Positions 47,539 through 59,132 of a DNA stretch of 64,000 nt are shown here, in pieces. Under the pieces are notes generated by a model. That model was not told the DNA's origin. It saw nothing but the letters and a program-made list of their open reading frames with translations, and searched no databases. The DNA comes from Caecitellus pseudoparvulus. Taxonomy: Eukaryota; Bigyra: Bicosoecida. Each line of letters opens with the position of its first letter. The first letter of the stretch is position 1. Both the position numbers and the translations under genes were made by a program. Location of the stretch: assembly GCA_965644315.1 (NCBI GenBank), contig CBFFRQ010000087.1, positions 62,001 through 126,000 of the forward strand. Reading direction: 5' to 3'.

Positions 47539-50500
47539 TCACACCTTGCTGTCTCCGGCACCCCCCCCTCCAGCTGCTGTGAGAGGGTTCGGCACTGCCA
47601 CAGCCCCCGCTGCGGCAGCACTGGCCGCACCCCCCGCCACAACGCTGGGTCGGCGCCCCGTCCAGGCTTGCTTGGGCTTGGACTTGTGCAGGTCGTTCAG
47701 GGTGTTCAGCTGCTCGTACAGTGCGTCCAGGACAGCGTCGGAGACGAAACGCCGCGTGGAACGGAAGGGTTTGCCCTCCAACTCTTCCTCCAGCTTGTCA
47801 CGGGGCATGGGGCGATAGGCAAGTGCCTTGGAGGAGCGGGGGTCTAGAATGTCCGCACACCCAGCCACGGCGCCCAGGTTGGTGTTGTTCTCCCACACGC
47901 TGGACCAGAAGCAGTACCACAGGGCACAGGCGGGGTGTGAACGCAGCAGGGCCATGCGCTGGAACAGGAACTGCAGACCAGCCTTGTGTTTCTCCATGAG
48001 GCCAGTCATGTCTGGGTTGGTTTCCCAGGTTGCCAGGTACCGTGCGAGGTCGGCGGGGGACATGGCGCTCGCGTCGTACACGTGCAGCCAGAAAGCGGAG
48101 GAGAGGGTGGCTTCCTTGTCGGCCTCTTCCTTGCGGAATTTGGCGCGGTACTCGATGCACTTCTGGCGCCAGCGCGGCAGGTGCGTGGAGATGATGCGAG
48201 AGTTCTTGGGGTCGTTCAGCAGCGCGGCGGCCTTTGTCCCGCGCACCTCGAACTTGTTGTTGAAACCCACTGCCTCAGCCGACAGCGTCGTGGATTCGTT
48301 GGAGAAGTACGCCATTTGCCCTGTGCGCGGCTTGCGGGCCTCACCATGCCCGTCGTTGTACCGCAGTGAGAATTTGAAGCCTCGCGCCATCTCCTTGCTG
48401 TCCTCAGCAGCGACCTGGGGGGGGGGCAGGGGGGGCGGCATGTGCGTGGCGGGCAGGCAGGCAGTGTGTGGCTGTGCGTGGCGGGGGGTGACTCACATTG
48501 ACTCGCGGGCGGTGGAAGAACAGGTGCACGCGGATGGTGGAGTACACCGTGCGCGTCTTGGTGTTGCCCTCGCTGTCGCGGTACGTCTCCGTGCCGTCTT
48601 CCACGGTGCGCGTCACCCACTCGTCGTGTTCCACGTGGAACAGCTCCCCCGACATGTCAGCTGCGCGCAGCTGTTCGCGCACGTGGCGCCGCCGGCGCAC
48701 TTCGGGGGAGCTGTTCTTGGCTGCGAACTCGAGAATGTTCTCTTCCCAGATGAACGCATAGTCGTCATCGTCGTCGAATGCCAGCACGACGTGGAAGGGG
48801 TACGTGTACACGATGGCTTTCGCGAAGTGTGTGCGGGAGGAGTTCTTGCCGTCCGCCACACCTGCGTCACTGTCCCAGAACGCGTCCACACCTTCCAGCT
48901 CATTCATGATGAAGGCCCGTGCCGCGGCACGTTCATACGCATAGTGAAAGTGTTCCGTAATGCGCTTGCGCCCGACGTCGGCCGTGATGCGTTGCAGCTC
49001 CACGAGGCGTTTCGCGACGGCTTCGTCCTGCCCCCGCAGCAGCAAGCTCTGCCAGAAGGGGTGCCACACACGCAGCTTCACTTCCTTCTCCAGGTCCAGC
49101 AGCAACTCCCCACCCTTGCCGACAAAGGTGCCGACGAAGCCGCCCTTGCGGTGGCGCCCCACGTTCTCGAACTCCAGCGCGCCCCAGCAGAACTGCACCA
49201 TGCTGCGCACAGCCGCAAAGCCCCACAGCACCATGAGCAGCATGACCAGGGCATTCACGCCGTTGGCCACGTTGATGAGGATGCCCATGATGGTGGAGGT
49301 GTTGGGCAGAATGGCGGAGGAGCCGATGAGGCCGAAGGCGATGGTGAGCAAGTTCGCCACGCGACCGGAAACCTCCATCACGTCTGCCTGTGCGTTCAAG
49401 AAGGGCGACGCGATGAACGCGAAGACCACCATGATCACCAGCACACCCAGGGACAGTGCTGTCTGCAGCAGCACCCTGTCGAACAGCAGCACGACAAGCA
49501 GGGCTAGAATGAGCTTCACAAGCATCACCAGCACCTTGTAAAACGCCCACTTGCGCTCGTAGCTGTCGTACAAGAACAGGTACGGCGAGCTCAGCTGCCG
49601 GGGGTCCGTCTGCATGTCTTCCTCGTACATGGCGTCGGTGTACTCGACCCGCTCCCCCGTCTCGTCGTACCGCGAGTTGGGGTCCTCTCGCGACCCCACG
49701 GGCTTGTTGCGCTGAATCAGCAGGTACGTTCGGATGGGCAGGCCCAGTGTGAACACTGCGACGAGGAAGCCTGCCACCACCTGGCTGGCAGTGTAGTACT
49801 CCCATCCGGAACAGTCGCAGGAGACAGAGTCCAGGGCACCGCCACGGTCTGTCTCCTTGCAGTCCACCCCTCCCGCACCCAGTGCCTGCAGCGCCCTGCC
49901 AGCTGTCGCGTCACACACGAGCAGTTGGAAGGCGGAGCGGGACACGGGCAGGTACAAGGAGAAGGCGGCCGTGAAGATGTACTTGATGGCTGTGAGTGTG
50001 CGCTTGCTCTCGGTGGCCAGCACATCCCACGTCTTGGCTTCCTTGCCTTGGCGGATTTCGTCCATTTGCAGGGACGAGGTCATGCACATGGCCCAGAGAT
50101 AGGCAAGGATGAGCAGGACGGCGATGACGACGATGGTGATGTAGATGTACAGCGGGTTCAGGGAGGGCACGACGAAGGAGATGTCCAGGGAGATGATGGA
50201 GGAGACGTTCCCGAACACCAGCTTGGCGGAGCGCATGGCATCAGACGCCACGCCGGCGATGAACAGCGACAGCAACTGCGCGAAGTCACGCAACACCTCC
50301 AGCTTCACGAACGAGAACAGGGACACCGTCGCGCCAGCTGCCGTGGCCAGTGCGAACACGAGCTTGTCGCGCGACTCCGTGTACATCTCAGCGGCGTCCT
50401 GGAACGAGACAAGGCTGCGGCCTTTGGCGAGGCCCGACGCCCAAAAGTCCGCACCCGCCGCCAGCCCCACCTTCAAGTCCGTCGAAATGGCCGCAGTCTC

Positions 50501-51826
50501 CTCTGCCGCCATGGCTGCCGCAGCGGCGGCGCCCTCGGACACAGCGGCAGGCAGCGCAGCCGAGGAGAGGCGGCGCACTTTATCCCCCACTGCGCCGGCG
50601 ACGCGACCAGCACCCTCGGCTGCGCGACCAGCGCCCTCGGATGCCGCCGACGCGACCGCCGTGGCAGCTGCGGCAGCTGTGGAGGCCCCCTCCTCAGCTG
50701 CTGCGGAGGCTGCTGCTGCAGCACGGGCGATGGCTTCGCTGACGGACGGAACGGGCGCAGAAATGTCCACGTCCGTCTCCAAATCCCGCACGACAGCCTT
50801 AGTCTTCTTGCTGACGGTGCCGACAGCCGAGCCAGTGGCGGCAATGACCTTGCCGCCATCTGCCGCAGCAAAGGTGGCCGCTGTCGCGCCGCCCTCCAGC
50901 ACTGCACCGCCCACTGTCATGCCGGCAGTGGTGCCGCCAGCGGCCTTGCCGCCCCCCGCCCCCGCCAGGGGGTTCTTCACCTTCACGCCGGCTTTCTTGA
51001 TGAAGGTCTTCGCAGCAGATGCAGCTTGGGATCGGTTCGGGTTCTTGGTGGTCACGCTCACCTGTAGGTCGGCAATGTCCTCGCCACTGTACATGGGCGG
51101 AGTCACACCGGCGAAGCAGCAGTGTGCCGGCTGTGTGAAGCGGGGCGCAGAGGGGGCGATGAACAGGCCCTCGTACGGCGCCGGCGGCTCGTCGCCCTCT
51201 GCGTCGCGCACTGCGATGGCCCCTGGCGCGATGGCGGAGTCCTCCTGCGCCCGCCACTCCCACTGCTCACCCTCCACACCAGCCGCCACCTGCACTGCAC
51301 CTGGGTTGGAGCCGTCCAGCACGACGCAGTCCACGTAGCAGTCCTGTGCGCGAGGAAGTGCACGGGTGGCACACTGGGTGTTTGAGGGGTACTGCATGGC
51401 CGGCACAGGGCCCACGCACCTTGTCGTCGCCTTCCGTGTCCCATTGCACCAGCACCCTCACACCAGCGCGCAGTGCAGCAGGCGCCATGGGGCACCGACT
51501 CGGAAACGAAGGCACAACGACGAAGGAGCTGCGCCGATCGAGATGAGGGGGGTGGAGGCACGCTTTGCGATAGTTTCCAAGAAGTACGCGGGTGCTGCGC
51601 AGCAGGGCGGGACGCACCGGCCCAGGATCGGCTCATGTGCGCCGCCGGGTGCGGCGTGGACGAAGTCGCTGCCCGACACCTCGGCCAGCGTTCCAGCACA
51701 CCACACGAAGCCAATGTCAGCAACGGCGACAGAGACGGGGTCAGCGTCATCCTTTGCTGTGATTCCATCTGTTGCATTCAGCACCAGCGCGACGTCGCCC
51801 ACTTTCGGGGCGTCACTGGCCGCCAT
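47539..51826 (-). CDS. Polytopic TRP-like membrane protein, 1346 aa
   Basis: Four exons, 51826-51618, 51528-51420, 51343-48497, 48414-47539, introns 89, 76 and 82 nt, all in phase. No signal peptide; the N-terminal 200 residues are globular. Residues about 304-397 are an Ala-rich, 11-residue-like helical segment (AEGAGRVAGAVGDKVRRLSS). About seven membrane helices follow (about 440-860), e.g. YIYITIVVIAVLLILAYLW and FYKVLVMLVKLILALLVVLL. The stretch LYDSYERKWAFYKVLVML...K then a PF and a VMEVSGR helix parallels [22 protein letters not shown] ... PF in the giant's C-terminus (partial), so the two share a membrane module. The last 500 residues are cytoplasmic, charged, without recognised domain. 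An ion channel or sensor is inference. Confidence 0.76.
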
Positions 51827-52310
51827 CGTGCACTGCTGCGGAAGTTGACGCAACCCACGGCGTGGTCGTGGGGGCGTGTCGTCGCCTCTTCAGCCCTGCT
51901 CGAAGCAAAGGCTGGGGATAGCAGTGTACAATGAAATGTGTAGAGCGTAGATTGGCTGCCTTTCTCTGCCCCTCCCAACCAGCTCCGCGGCGGCTCCTCG
52001 TTGACACGCCGTTCTCAAGAGCAGAAGGCGCTCTGAGCGCTAATACGCACATTCCCCTGGTCCGTGCATTGGTGTGTTCAAAGCACTTCATCCCCAGTGG
52101 CACATGAAGTAGTGCAGGCGATGCACACGCTGCCCCATGTGGCGCTGCAGGGGTGACTTGGCCGACAGTAGCTTGCCAGCACCTCTCTGTCCACCAGAGA
52201 GCAGCTCCACAAGCGGAACTGGGCAGAGCCAGAGCAGGTGCTGCGTTCCTCTGCAACTATGCTCTGCTTCATAGGCAAGGCATGGGTGCGGGGGGGGGAA
52301 CTGCACAGCT
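51827..52310. other. Intergenic spacer, about 480 bp
   Basis: Promoter of the downstream (minus-strand) membrane protein and 3' end of the small membrane protein gene. Short frames on the minus strand could be a last exon of the small gene if the donor CAGG|GTAAGC near 52370 is used, but no continuation is convincing. Nothing else is seen. Confidence 0.35.
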
Positions 52311-52870
52311 TCAGCGCCCCGACCCAGCACCACCTTGCAACGCATCGAGAGGGTCAGCGTACGGCTTACCCTGCTCTGCAATGATGAGGGCAGCCTGCCG
52401 CACGGACTCCAGCAGCTGTGCTGACTCCTCTGGGCTCAAGGCTTTGTCCTTGGAGCGCTCTTCGTCGGCATCGCGCTGGGTTTCGTTGCGAAACGCCGCC
52501 GGCTTGTCTGAGCTCAAGTACGCATGGCCTTCCTTCTCTGCACCACAAGCGGCAAGAGGCAATGCAGTGCTGAAGATCAATATTTTCGTTCATCGTGTGC
52601 CCAAACCCGCCAGACCGACTCCAAAGCGAGGACAAGGCGCTGATGCGCCGCCTGCGGAATACGAAGCACGCACCCTTTGCGCCAAAGAAAATGGGGTACC
52701 CAACAGCCCCGAAAATAAGGGACAGTGCCAGGGGCACCTTCAGTCCATGTGGGATCCTGCAGGAAGGGTTCATGGACCGGTGGGGCCGCCATGTACTGGG
52801 CGCAGCTGCAGCGCCGTGTCACGCACGCCTTCGTGTCCAGGTACGCCTGTATGGCGCGCCGCAGCACCAT
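52311..52870 (-). CDS. Small single-pass membrane protein, about 117 aa
   Basis: Three exons, 52870-52827, 52756-52674 and 52537-52311, with GTGCGT donors twice and good pyrimidine acceptors. Splicing joins three frames: MVLRRAIQAYLDTKA, then GLKVPLALSLIFGAVGYPIF (a membrane helix), then a soluble acidic helix (RDADEERSKDKALSPEES). The short Arg-containing start followed by one membrane span and a charged tail looks like a small mitochondrial inner-membrane or assembly protein, but no family is assigned. The C-terminus may instead be spliced at GTAAGC near 52370. Too fragmented for an ORF search to find. Confidence 0.45.
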
Positions 52871-53050
52871 GGCTGGCAGGCCAGACTAGCGCAGTGGAAT
52901 ATAAACCCACTGGGCAACAGTGCATTGGCTGGGTGAAAACGGGGCCTGGGTGGGCTTTCTTGGCAGGGTTGTTTGTGCCGCAGGCCTAACTGCCACACAA
53001 GCAGCACCACTTCACACTTTCCAGCAGGCACCCCCCCCCCCCTGCAAGCT

Positions 53051-55759
53051 TCACCGCTTGCCCTCACGCGTGGTGCCTCGCCCAGCGCGGGAGGAGGCTG
53101 TGCTGCCTGGTGTGGCCATGCGCAGGCCACTGACGCCAAGGCCGCCGCCCCCCCCCCGAGACGGAAGACTGCCCCCCACCCCACCTGCTCCGCGAATGGT
53201 CTGTGTGGGCGGCACTTGCAGCTCCTTGTTCACACGGGCACCCAGGTACTGCTGCAGCAGCCCCTTGAGCTCGGCGTTCTGCGCCTTGAGCCCAGACACC
53301 TCCTCCATGACTTTGGAGCGCCGGCTGAGGGTGGCCACGTACTTGCTCAGCCCTTGCTCCAGAACACGCCACACACGAACAGTCCGGGGCGGCACCGTGT
53401 TCACCAGCTTGCTCCAGTACTCTGCCTCTTGCTGCTGCGCTCGGGACACCTCATCCAAGCCTTCCCCCAGCTCGGGTGTCGTGTCATGGGCGCCGCCTGG
53501 CACGGGCTGGCCTTCTGCTGAGGGGGGGTTGGGGGAGGGGGAGCCCCCCCCTGCACCAGCACCCGCAGCAGCGCGAGGGGGGGGCGCAGTGCCCCCCCCC
53601 CGCGTACCCTGGGCGGAAGGGGGTGCGCTGACGCCGCCTTCCTCCTCAGCGCGACGCAGCAGTGCGACCACGTCGGCAGAGGGACCAGGTCGCACATGCC
53701 GAGCGCCGCCCCCGCCCTCGCCAAAGGGGTCTGTCGCCGCCGCTGCCTCCCGCTCGGCAGCAGCCCGGGCTTCCACGAAGCGTAATACGGTGCGCACCAC
53801 CCCACCCGGCGGCACAGTGCACTGCCCCCGCGCCAGGGCCAACGCACCATCCCGAGTGCTCTCTGACTCCGCGGCGGCATCTGCGTCGTCGTCGTCCTCA
53901 TCGCCATCGCCCCCTGCCCTGGGTGTGAAGAAGTACTCCACCAGCTCCGCCACGTCAGCGTCACTGGTGCAGCCCACAGCCCGCAAGATGCACTCAGCCT
54001 TGATGCCCTCTGCAGCAGCAGGCGAGTCAGCTGCAGCCACAGCGGCCATGGTGGGCCCATCCACGAGGAACGGCGCCTCCGCCACCAGCCGTGAACACAT
54101 GACAGACACACGGGCTGTGGTACGACGGGCCTGCCGAGTGGGCCCGGAGGGGGGGTCGCTGGCCCCCTCCTCCCCCCCCCCCTCCGGCCCGTGCTCACCC
54201 CCCTCCTCCTTACCCTCAGCCACACCCCCCCCAGCAGCAGCAGCACGCGCAGCAGCTGCAGCGCCAGCGGGCGTCTGCCCTTGATGATGTCGCGGTGATG
54301 TGCCGCCGCCCAACGCAGCAGCGGGCCGCGGCACAGTTGCCGTGGGGGGGTGCCACTCCCACCCCAGCAACTGCTCTGAAATGACGCGGTCTGCGGCCAG
54401 CGCACGCTGCAACATCTGCTGCACTTCTTCCTCATGCATGTCCCACACGGAGCGGAATTTGGCCTGGTCCGCCGCCTCGAAGTGCGAGAACTTCGCCTGC
54501 AGGTCCTGGTACTGCCGCGTGATGCGCTGGTACTCCCGCGTCAGTGCTGCGTTTTCCGCCTTGAAGGCCTTGTCCGCGGCGACGTAATCCCGCATGACCT
54601 TGGTCAGGGCACGGTCCAGGCTCTTGATTTTCTCCTTCTGCTGACTCTCCGCGATCTCATTCTCTGTGTCCTTCTCTGACAACACGCGGAAATTGTACTC
54701 CAGCTTCTCCATGTTCAGCGCGTACGTGGAGCGCATCAGCTCCAACTGCTGCTCCAGCACCTGCACATCGCTCTCCAACTTCACCTTCAGCTTCGTGTAC
54801 TGCTCTGCATCCTTGCTCTGCATGGCGTCGAGTTCCGCCTGGTAGGCTGCCTCGCGTGCCAGTCGTTCCTCCACCAGCGTCGTCTCCATGCGCTTGCGCA
54901 CGCCGAACAACTCGTCCATTTCCGCACGGTGGGCATCCATGAGAGCTTGGTGCTCCTGCGCATACGCCTCCTCAATGCTGCCCAGTTCACCATCGTACGC
55001 AGCCTGCAGCTGTGTGAACTGCTCGTTCATGCGCGTGATGAGCGTCTCCACGTCCTCCGCCTGAGAGGCAATGGTGCGCACATACTCCTCGTCCTTGGCC
55101 TTGATCTCAGCCTGCAAAGGGGTGGAGGGGGGGGGGGGGGCAGGGTGCGCTGCGTGTTGCGCCACCTGCTGCAGCAACGCGGCAACGCAGCGCAGCACGC
55201 ACGAGGAACTCCCGAGTCAACTGGTCCTTGCTGGCGACAATGCGGGCACAGGCTGCCCGCTGCTTCTGCAGCTCCTCGTGCAGCTCCTGCGGCATGTTGT
55301 AGAACTTCAGGTCGTGCCACTTCATCTCCACAGCCGCGTTGGCCTTGTTGGAAGCGACAGCCTCTTCTTGCAGTCGCCACAGGCGGTCCTGTCGCCGCTT
55401 CTCTTCGGCGATGCGCCTCTGTGCCTCACGGTCACCTGCCGCCACACGGATGTCTGTCGCATGGTCAATGCTGGCGGCCTGGGCGGGGTCGGCGAGAGCA
55501 GGGTGCATGCAAATTCCGCTACCGACACCTCAAGCAGTGCCAGCACAGGCCTCGCCGCACTTTCTTCGAGTCCAGCGTGCTCAGACTCTCCACTATTTGG
55601 TCCTTTCCATGGTGCGGCACTTTGTACTGCGCCGATGACCCTGTGGTGCGAGGAGGGCAGCCCAGAGCTGCGTTGGCACAGAAACGCGACTTGACATCGA
55701 CGCCACACACCTCCGCCCTCAGCTGCCGCGGCCCCTGCTCCTGAGCTGGAATCAGCCAT
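53051..55759 (-). CDS. DRC1: Dynein regulatory complex subunit 1 (DRC1/CCDC164)
   Basis: Three exons, 55759-55529, 55478-55203, 55111-53051, introns of 50 and 91 nt, 855 aa. Residues 78-418 are an almost continuous coiled coil matching DRC1: SIDHATDIRVAAGDREAQRR, YNMPQELHEELQKQR, KLEYNFRVLSEKDTENEI, SQQKEKIKSLDRAL, KFRSVWDMHEEEVQQM and ADRVISEQLLGWEW. The C-terminal part has the conserved EYWSKLVNT and ends with LLQQYLGARVNKELQVPPTQ, near-identical in type to animal and Chlamydomonas DRC1. DRC1 is a base-plate coiled coil of the nexin-dynein regulatory complex linking outer doublets in motile axonemes. Pro/Gly/Ala-rich insertions (about 425-500 and 600-665) make it longer than usual. Shares a 276-bp divergent spacer with the next gene. 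Confidence 0.94.
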
Positions 55760-56035
55760 GATGCAGTGCTGTACCACACTTCTGTGTTCTCAAAACCAAC
55801 TTGGCAGTGGAATCAGCCCGAGCCCTGCGTCACCTGAGTCGCTTGCACTCGCTGCTCAGATGCAGCCTTTCGCCGCTTGCAGTGGGCCCCAAGAAATCAA
55901 TTTCCTGACCCTATAACTGAACCTGTCAGGCAAGGTCTTTTCAACTTCGGAAAACTTTTTGACTTGTGGTTTGTGGCGGCCCGATGCGCATTGTGCACTT
56001 TGCTTGCACTGCTGAATCTCCGTAACTTCCGCAAC

Positions 56036-57220
56036 ATGGCAGAGGCCCAAGCATCCCAAGGGGAACCCTTGCCGGCACCAACGCCAGATACACAATGCCT
56101 GTTCACCATGCAGCAGGGTCAGGTGGAACTGGTGTGCCCCGAGACGGACACCCGCGAACCCTGTGCTGCGGGAGACGTGCGCATCATCCTGGCACCATTT
56201 TCCGCACAGGACGCCGACTCTGCTGAAGGCCCTCCTGTCGAGACGGAGTCCCCGCAGGGTGAAGACGGCAAGCCTGCTGAGACAGGCTTTCTCCTTGCGC
56301 TGCAGTGCGACAACTGGGTGTACGTCATCGCACCTGACCAGCCAGCACTGCTGGACACGAGCGACCCGCCCGGCCACCTGCTCCTTCCCTGCGCTGACGG
56401 CAACGCCTTTGCCCTGAGCGTGCCGCCCAGCGCGCTGGGCACAGCAGAGTGGCCCGCCTTTCTGGCCAAGCTAGCTGGTGCCTGCCGCCTCAAGCACCGG
56501 GACAGTGACTCCATCCTGGCGCCTGAAACTGACTTCGCAGCGCTGACGACACCTCCGGACGCCCCTGCCTGGAGCAAGGGCATCGTGGCTGGCATCGGCT
56601 TCGCCGGCGCAGTGACGGCTCTGGGAGTCAAGAAGGCGGCATCGGTGACATCTGCTGCGCTGGGCACCATTGGCAACGCAGTTGTCAGCCGAACACCCTC
56701 CCGTGCAGAACCCGTGAAGGTGTCTGACGCGACGAAGCAGCGAGTCACTCGCCTGCAAGGGGTGGCGCAGACGTCCCTCAAATTCTCCGCATCCTTCGTC
56801 CAAGCCATCTCCACGGGGGCGGTTGCGGCGGGGCACGCTGTCGCTGACGGTGTCGGGCGCCTGACTGGCGCGAGCGACGCCAAGCCAGAGAGCGGCAACG
56901 CCCCACCCCCGAAACGCAGCGAGTTGACGGCAGGCATGATGGCGGTGGCCAAGGCTGGCCTTGGCGCCTACACAGAGGTGTGGGATGCGCTGGAGGAGGG
57001 CGCAGTGGCCGTGGGCAGTGAGAGTGCGGCTCAGGCCACAGCCCTCGCTGCAAAGCGGTACGGCGATGAGGCGGCGGAGGTGGCTGCTGGTGCGCTGCAC
57101 GCCGCAGGCAGCCTGGCCTTCAGCGCGTACCGCATCAACGGAATGGGCGTGAAGGCGGTGGCAAAAACGGCTGCCTCCACCGCCGCCACCAAGGTCGCCA
57201 TGCAAAGCATGCAGGGGTGA
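56036..57220 (+). CDS. Senescence/spartin-associated domain protein, 394 aa
   Basis: Intronless frame from ATG 56036; the frame is open further upstream but the first Met after the divergent spacer is preferred. The N-terminal half is beta-rich with an NWVYVIAPDQPALLD segment, similar to the N-terminal module of plant ERD7 and spartin. Residues about 175-390 match the Senescence domain (PF06911): WSKGIVAGIGFAGAVTALGV, FSASFVQAISTGAVAAGHAV and a C-terminal AYRINGMGVKAVAKTAAST. Plant members bind membrane lipids or lipid droplets and rise in dehydration and ageing; animal spartin acts on lipid droplets and membrane traffic. A lipid-linked role is likely. The next gene downstream encodes an LEA-like protein. 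Confidence 0.82.
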   Translation: MAEAQASQGEPLPAPTPDTQCLFTMQQGQVELVCPETDTREPCAAGDVRIILAPFSAQDADSAEGPPVETESPQGEDGKPAETGFLLALQCDNWVYVIAPDQPALLDTSDPPGHLLLPCADGNAFALSVPPSALGTAEWPAFLAKLAGACRLKHRDSDSILAPETDFAALTTPPDAPAWSKGIVAGIGFAGAVTALGVKKAASVTSAALGTIGNAVVSRTPSRAEPVKVSDATKQRVTRLQGVAQTSLKFSASFVQAISTGAVAAGHAVADGVGRLTGASDAKPESGNAPPPKRSELTAGMMAVAKAGLGAYTEVWDALEEGAVAVGSESAAQATALAAKRYGDEAAEVAAGALHAAGSLAFSAYRINGMGVKAVAKTAASTAATKVAMQSMQG

Positions 57221-57881
57221 GGCCGAGACCAGGCTCCAGGGACGTCCAACAGGACGGCACGCCCAGCTCCCTTCGTGGAATCTGAATGCAGTGACATTGT
57301 CTGAAGAATAAGATGTGGGGGAAGCATTGGGGGGGGTGGCGCTGGGGTGAGGAAAGCATTCTTCCTGGCATCGTGAAGGGGGACAAGTCTGGCAAACTGC
57401 CGGCGTTTCGCAACTTCGCCAAGCAGCCAAGTGTTGGGCGATAGAGCGCACCTCTGCGAAAACTCTAACGCATGGCTAAATGCCAATCATGTGTATTGTG
57501 AATCAATTAAGTACTAGAGACACAGTGAAGCTCCATGGTGACGATACTATGGCGTGCTAAAGAGGTGAAAGTCTGGGCACAAGAGACGAAACGCTGCTCT
57601 TGCACCAGAAGCTGGGGCTGTGACAGGGGCAAAGGCAGACTACCCCCGCCTCACTGTGGGACTCCATCGTATATTCGTGGTAGCTAGAGGGCCAGTGGGC
57701 TGCTCCTGTACGGCGTGGGATCCTTATCCTTGTCAAGGGGGGCTCAGCGTGGTGGGCTGTGAGCGAAGCAGTGGTCAGACTCTGTCAAATCCAACCCACA
57801 CGTATACAACGTCGCACAAACGCTAACTGAAACCGAAACCAACACCAATACTTCAATTCTACACTACACACACTCACCACC
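57221..57881. promoter_or_regulatory. Spacer and probable LEA-gene promoter, 661 bp
   Basis: No coding region visible. Base composition is lower-GC in the middle (aatcaattaagtactagag around 57500-57530) and the leader before the LEA ATG is A/C-rich without upstream ATG (about 57815-57881), like a 5' UTR of an efficiently translated mRNA. No clear TATA or repeat. Confidence 0.35.
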
Positions 57882-58190
57882 ATGTCTGACGCAAGCTCCG
57901 AGCAGCCCAAGACCACCCTCGAGACGGTCAGCGATGCCGCCTCCGACACCGCCCAAGCCATCGGCGAGACAGCCTCCTCCGCAGCCCAGGCAGTGAGCGA
58001 CACAGCCTCAGGGGCAGTATCCGCTGCAGCAGATGCGGTCGGCCTCGGTGAGGAGGAAAAGACAGCCGGTGACCACCTGAGCGCTGCTGGCTCCGAGGTG
58101 AAGGCAGCCGCCGAGAAGGCCGTGGATTCGGCAGCCGACGCCACCAAGGGAGCCGCCGACACCGCCCAGGAGACTGCTGGCTCTGGCTGA
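57882..58190 (+). CDS. LEA-like hydrophilic helical protein, 102 aa
   Basis: Single exon, ATG in a strong context (caccaccATGtct). Composition is extreme: Ala, Ser, Thr, Glu, Asp, Lys with almost no aromatic or Cys residues and no Trp or Cys at all. The text is made of repeating amphipathic 11-residue-like units (SDTAQAIGETASSAAQAV, SEVKAAAEKAVDSAADATKG), as in group 3 late embryogenesis abundant proteins. Such proteins are unfolded in water and become helical when drying or against membranes; they protect proteins and membranes in desiccation or freezing. Its position next to the senescence-domain gene fits a stress theme (inference). Codons end mostly in C or G. Confidence 0.7.
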   Translation: MSDASSEQPKTTLETVSDAASDTAQAIGETASSAAQAVSDTASGAVSAAADAVGLGEEEKTAGDHLSAAGSEVKAAAEKAVDSAADATKGAADTAQETAGSG

Positions 58191-59132
58191 TGAATGCAAA
58201 CCAACGAACATTGTGTCCACGTCTCCGTGCTTGGGCTTGCATAAGCCGTTTGCCGTCTTCTCGCAGTGCACGGCAAAGCTGGTGTGCACTGCATGTGACG
58301 CCACCTTCACCTTCGAACCGCAGCCACAGAGCTTGCGCACACACTGTGGTGCTTTGTATGGGCAGAGAACAATGGAACATACGAGGATTATTGAATTAAT
58401 ATCGTGCCTACTTCTTTTACGGGGTTTGGAGCTTCGTGTGGCAGTTGGTGCGCCTTCGATCAACAGTTCCTGGACGGCCACCACGCCGACAAGCCACGTC
58501 AGTGGCTCGGCCCGCCAAACCGCACGCCCGACCCTCGCCACTGCTTGCGGTAAGGAGATGGCAGTCCTGCCGCTCATTGTGTGCAGAAGGGGGTGAAAGT
58601 GGGAAGTGCAATGGTGACTTGTTGCAGCGAAGTGCTGGCAAAAGCAGTCGAGCAATAGCGTGGCGGTGGCTGACACGAGAGCCGAGAGAAGCAGAGTTCA
58701 AGGTGAGGGCTGCTCGCCTCCGCACCTCAGAGAAGCAAGCCCGGAAGGAATCGAGTGCTGAAGGACCTCGCTTCATGATAATCATACCGCCAAGTGTGAT
58801 CCCTGGCTGCTGTGCGAGCCTGACGAAACCTTGCGCTCTGTCACCGAACGTGAAGTACAAGTTGGGAAATGGAAGAGAAACGAACCCGGGCTCGCACTCT
58901 GGCAATCCGCACAGCCGCTTTGTGCACCGACACAGCAGTGTACATTCACGAAGTGCCTTCTTGCGAGCCCATGTGCTGTGGACGCTGACACGGGGCCTCA
59001 GGCTGGTGTGGGCTGATAGCGAAGCCGTCCCCAGCACCGCAACAAATGAACGCCAGCTGTTTATCCGCACCATCCACGGACTCAAAGGGCGGGAAGTCTC
59101 CATGGAAGATAGGGTGACAAGCAGTGCCATAA
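58191..59132. other. Unresolved interval, possible exons of a surface protein
   Basis: Two long overlapping antiparallel frames cover it (plus 58436-59293; minus 59271-58417). The minus frame opens with MHWILALGLCGAASVPLPLA, which resembles a signal peptide, and is Cys-containing; the plus frame leads toward the type I membrane protein downstream. Neither shows a family motif and GC is intermediate, so I do not choose. Exons of the downstream gene may be here, including a plus-strand Cys-containing segment near 58920-59010. Confidence 0.3.
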
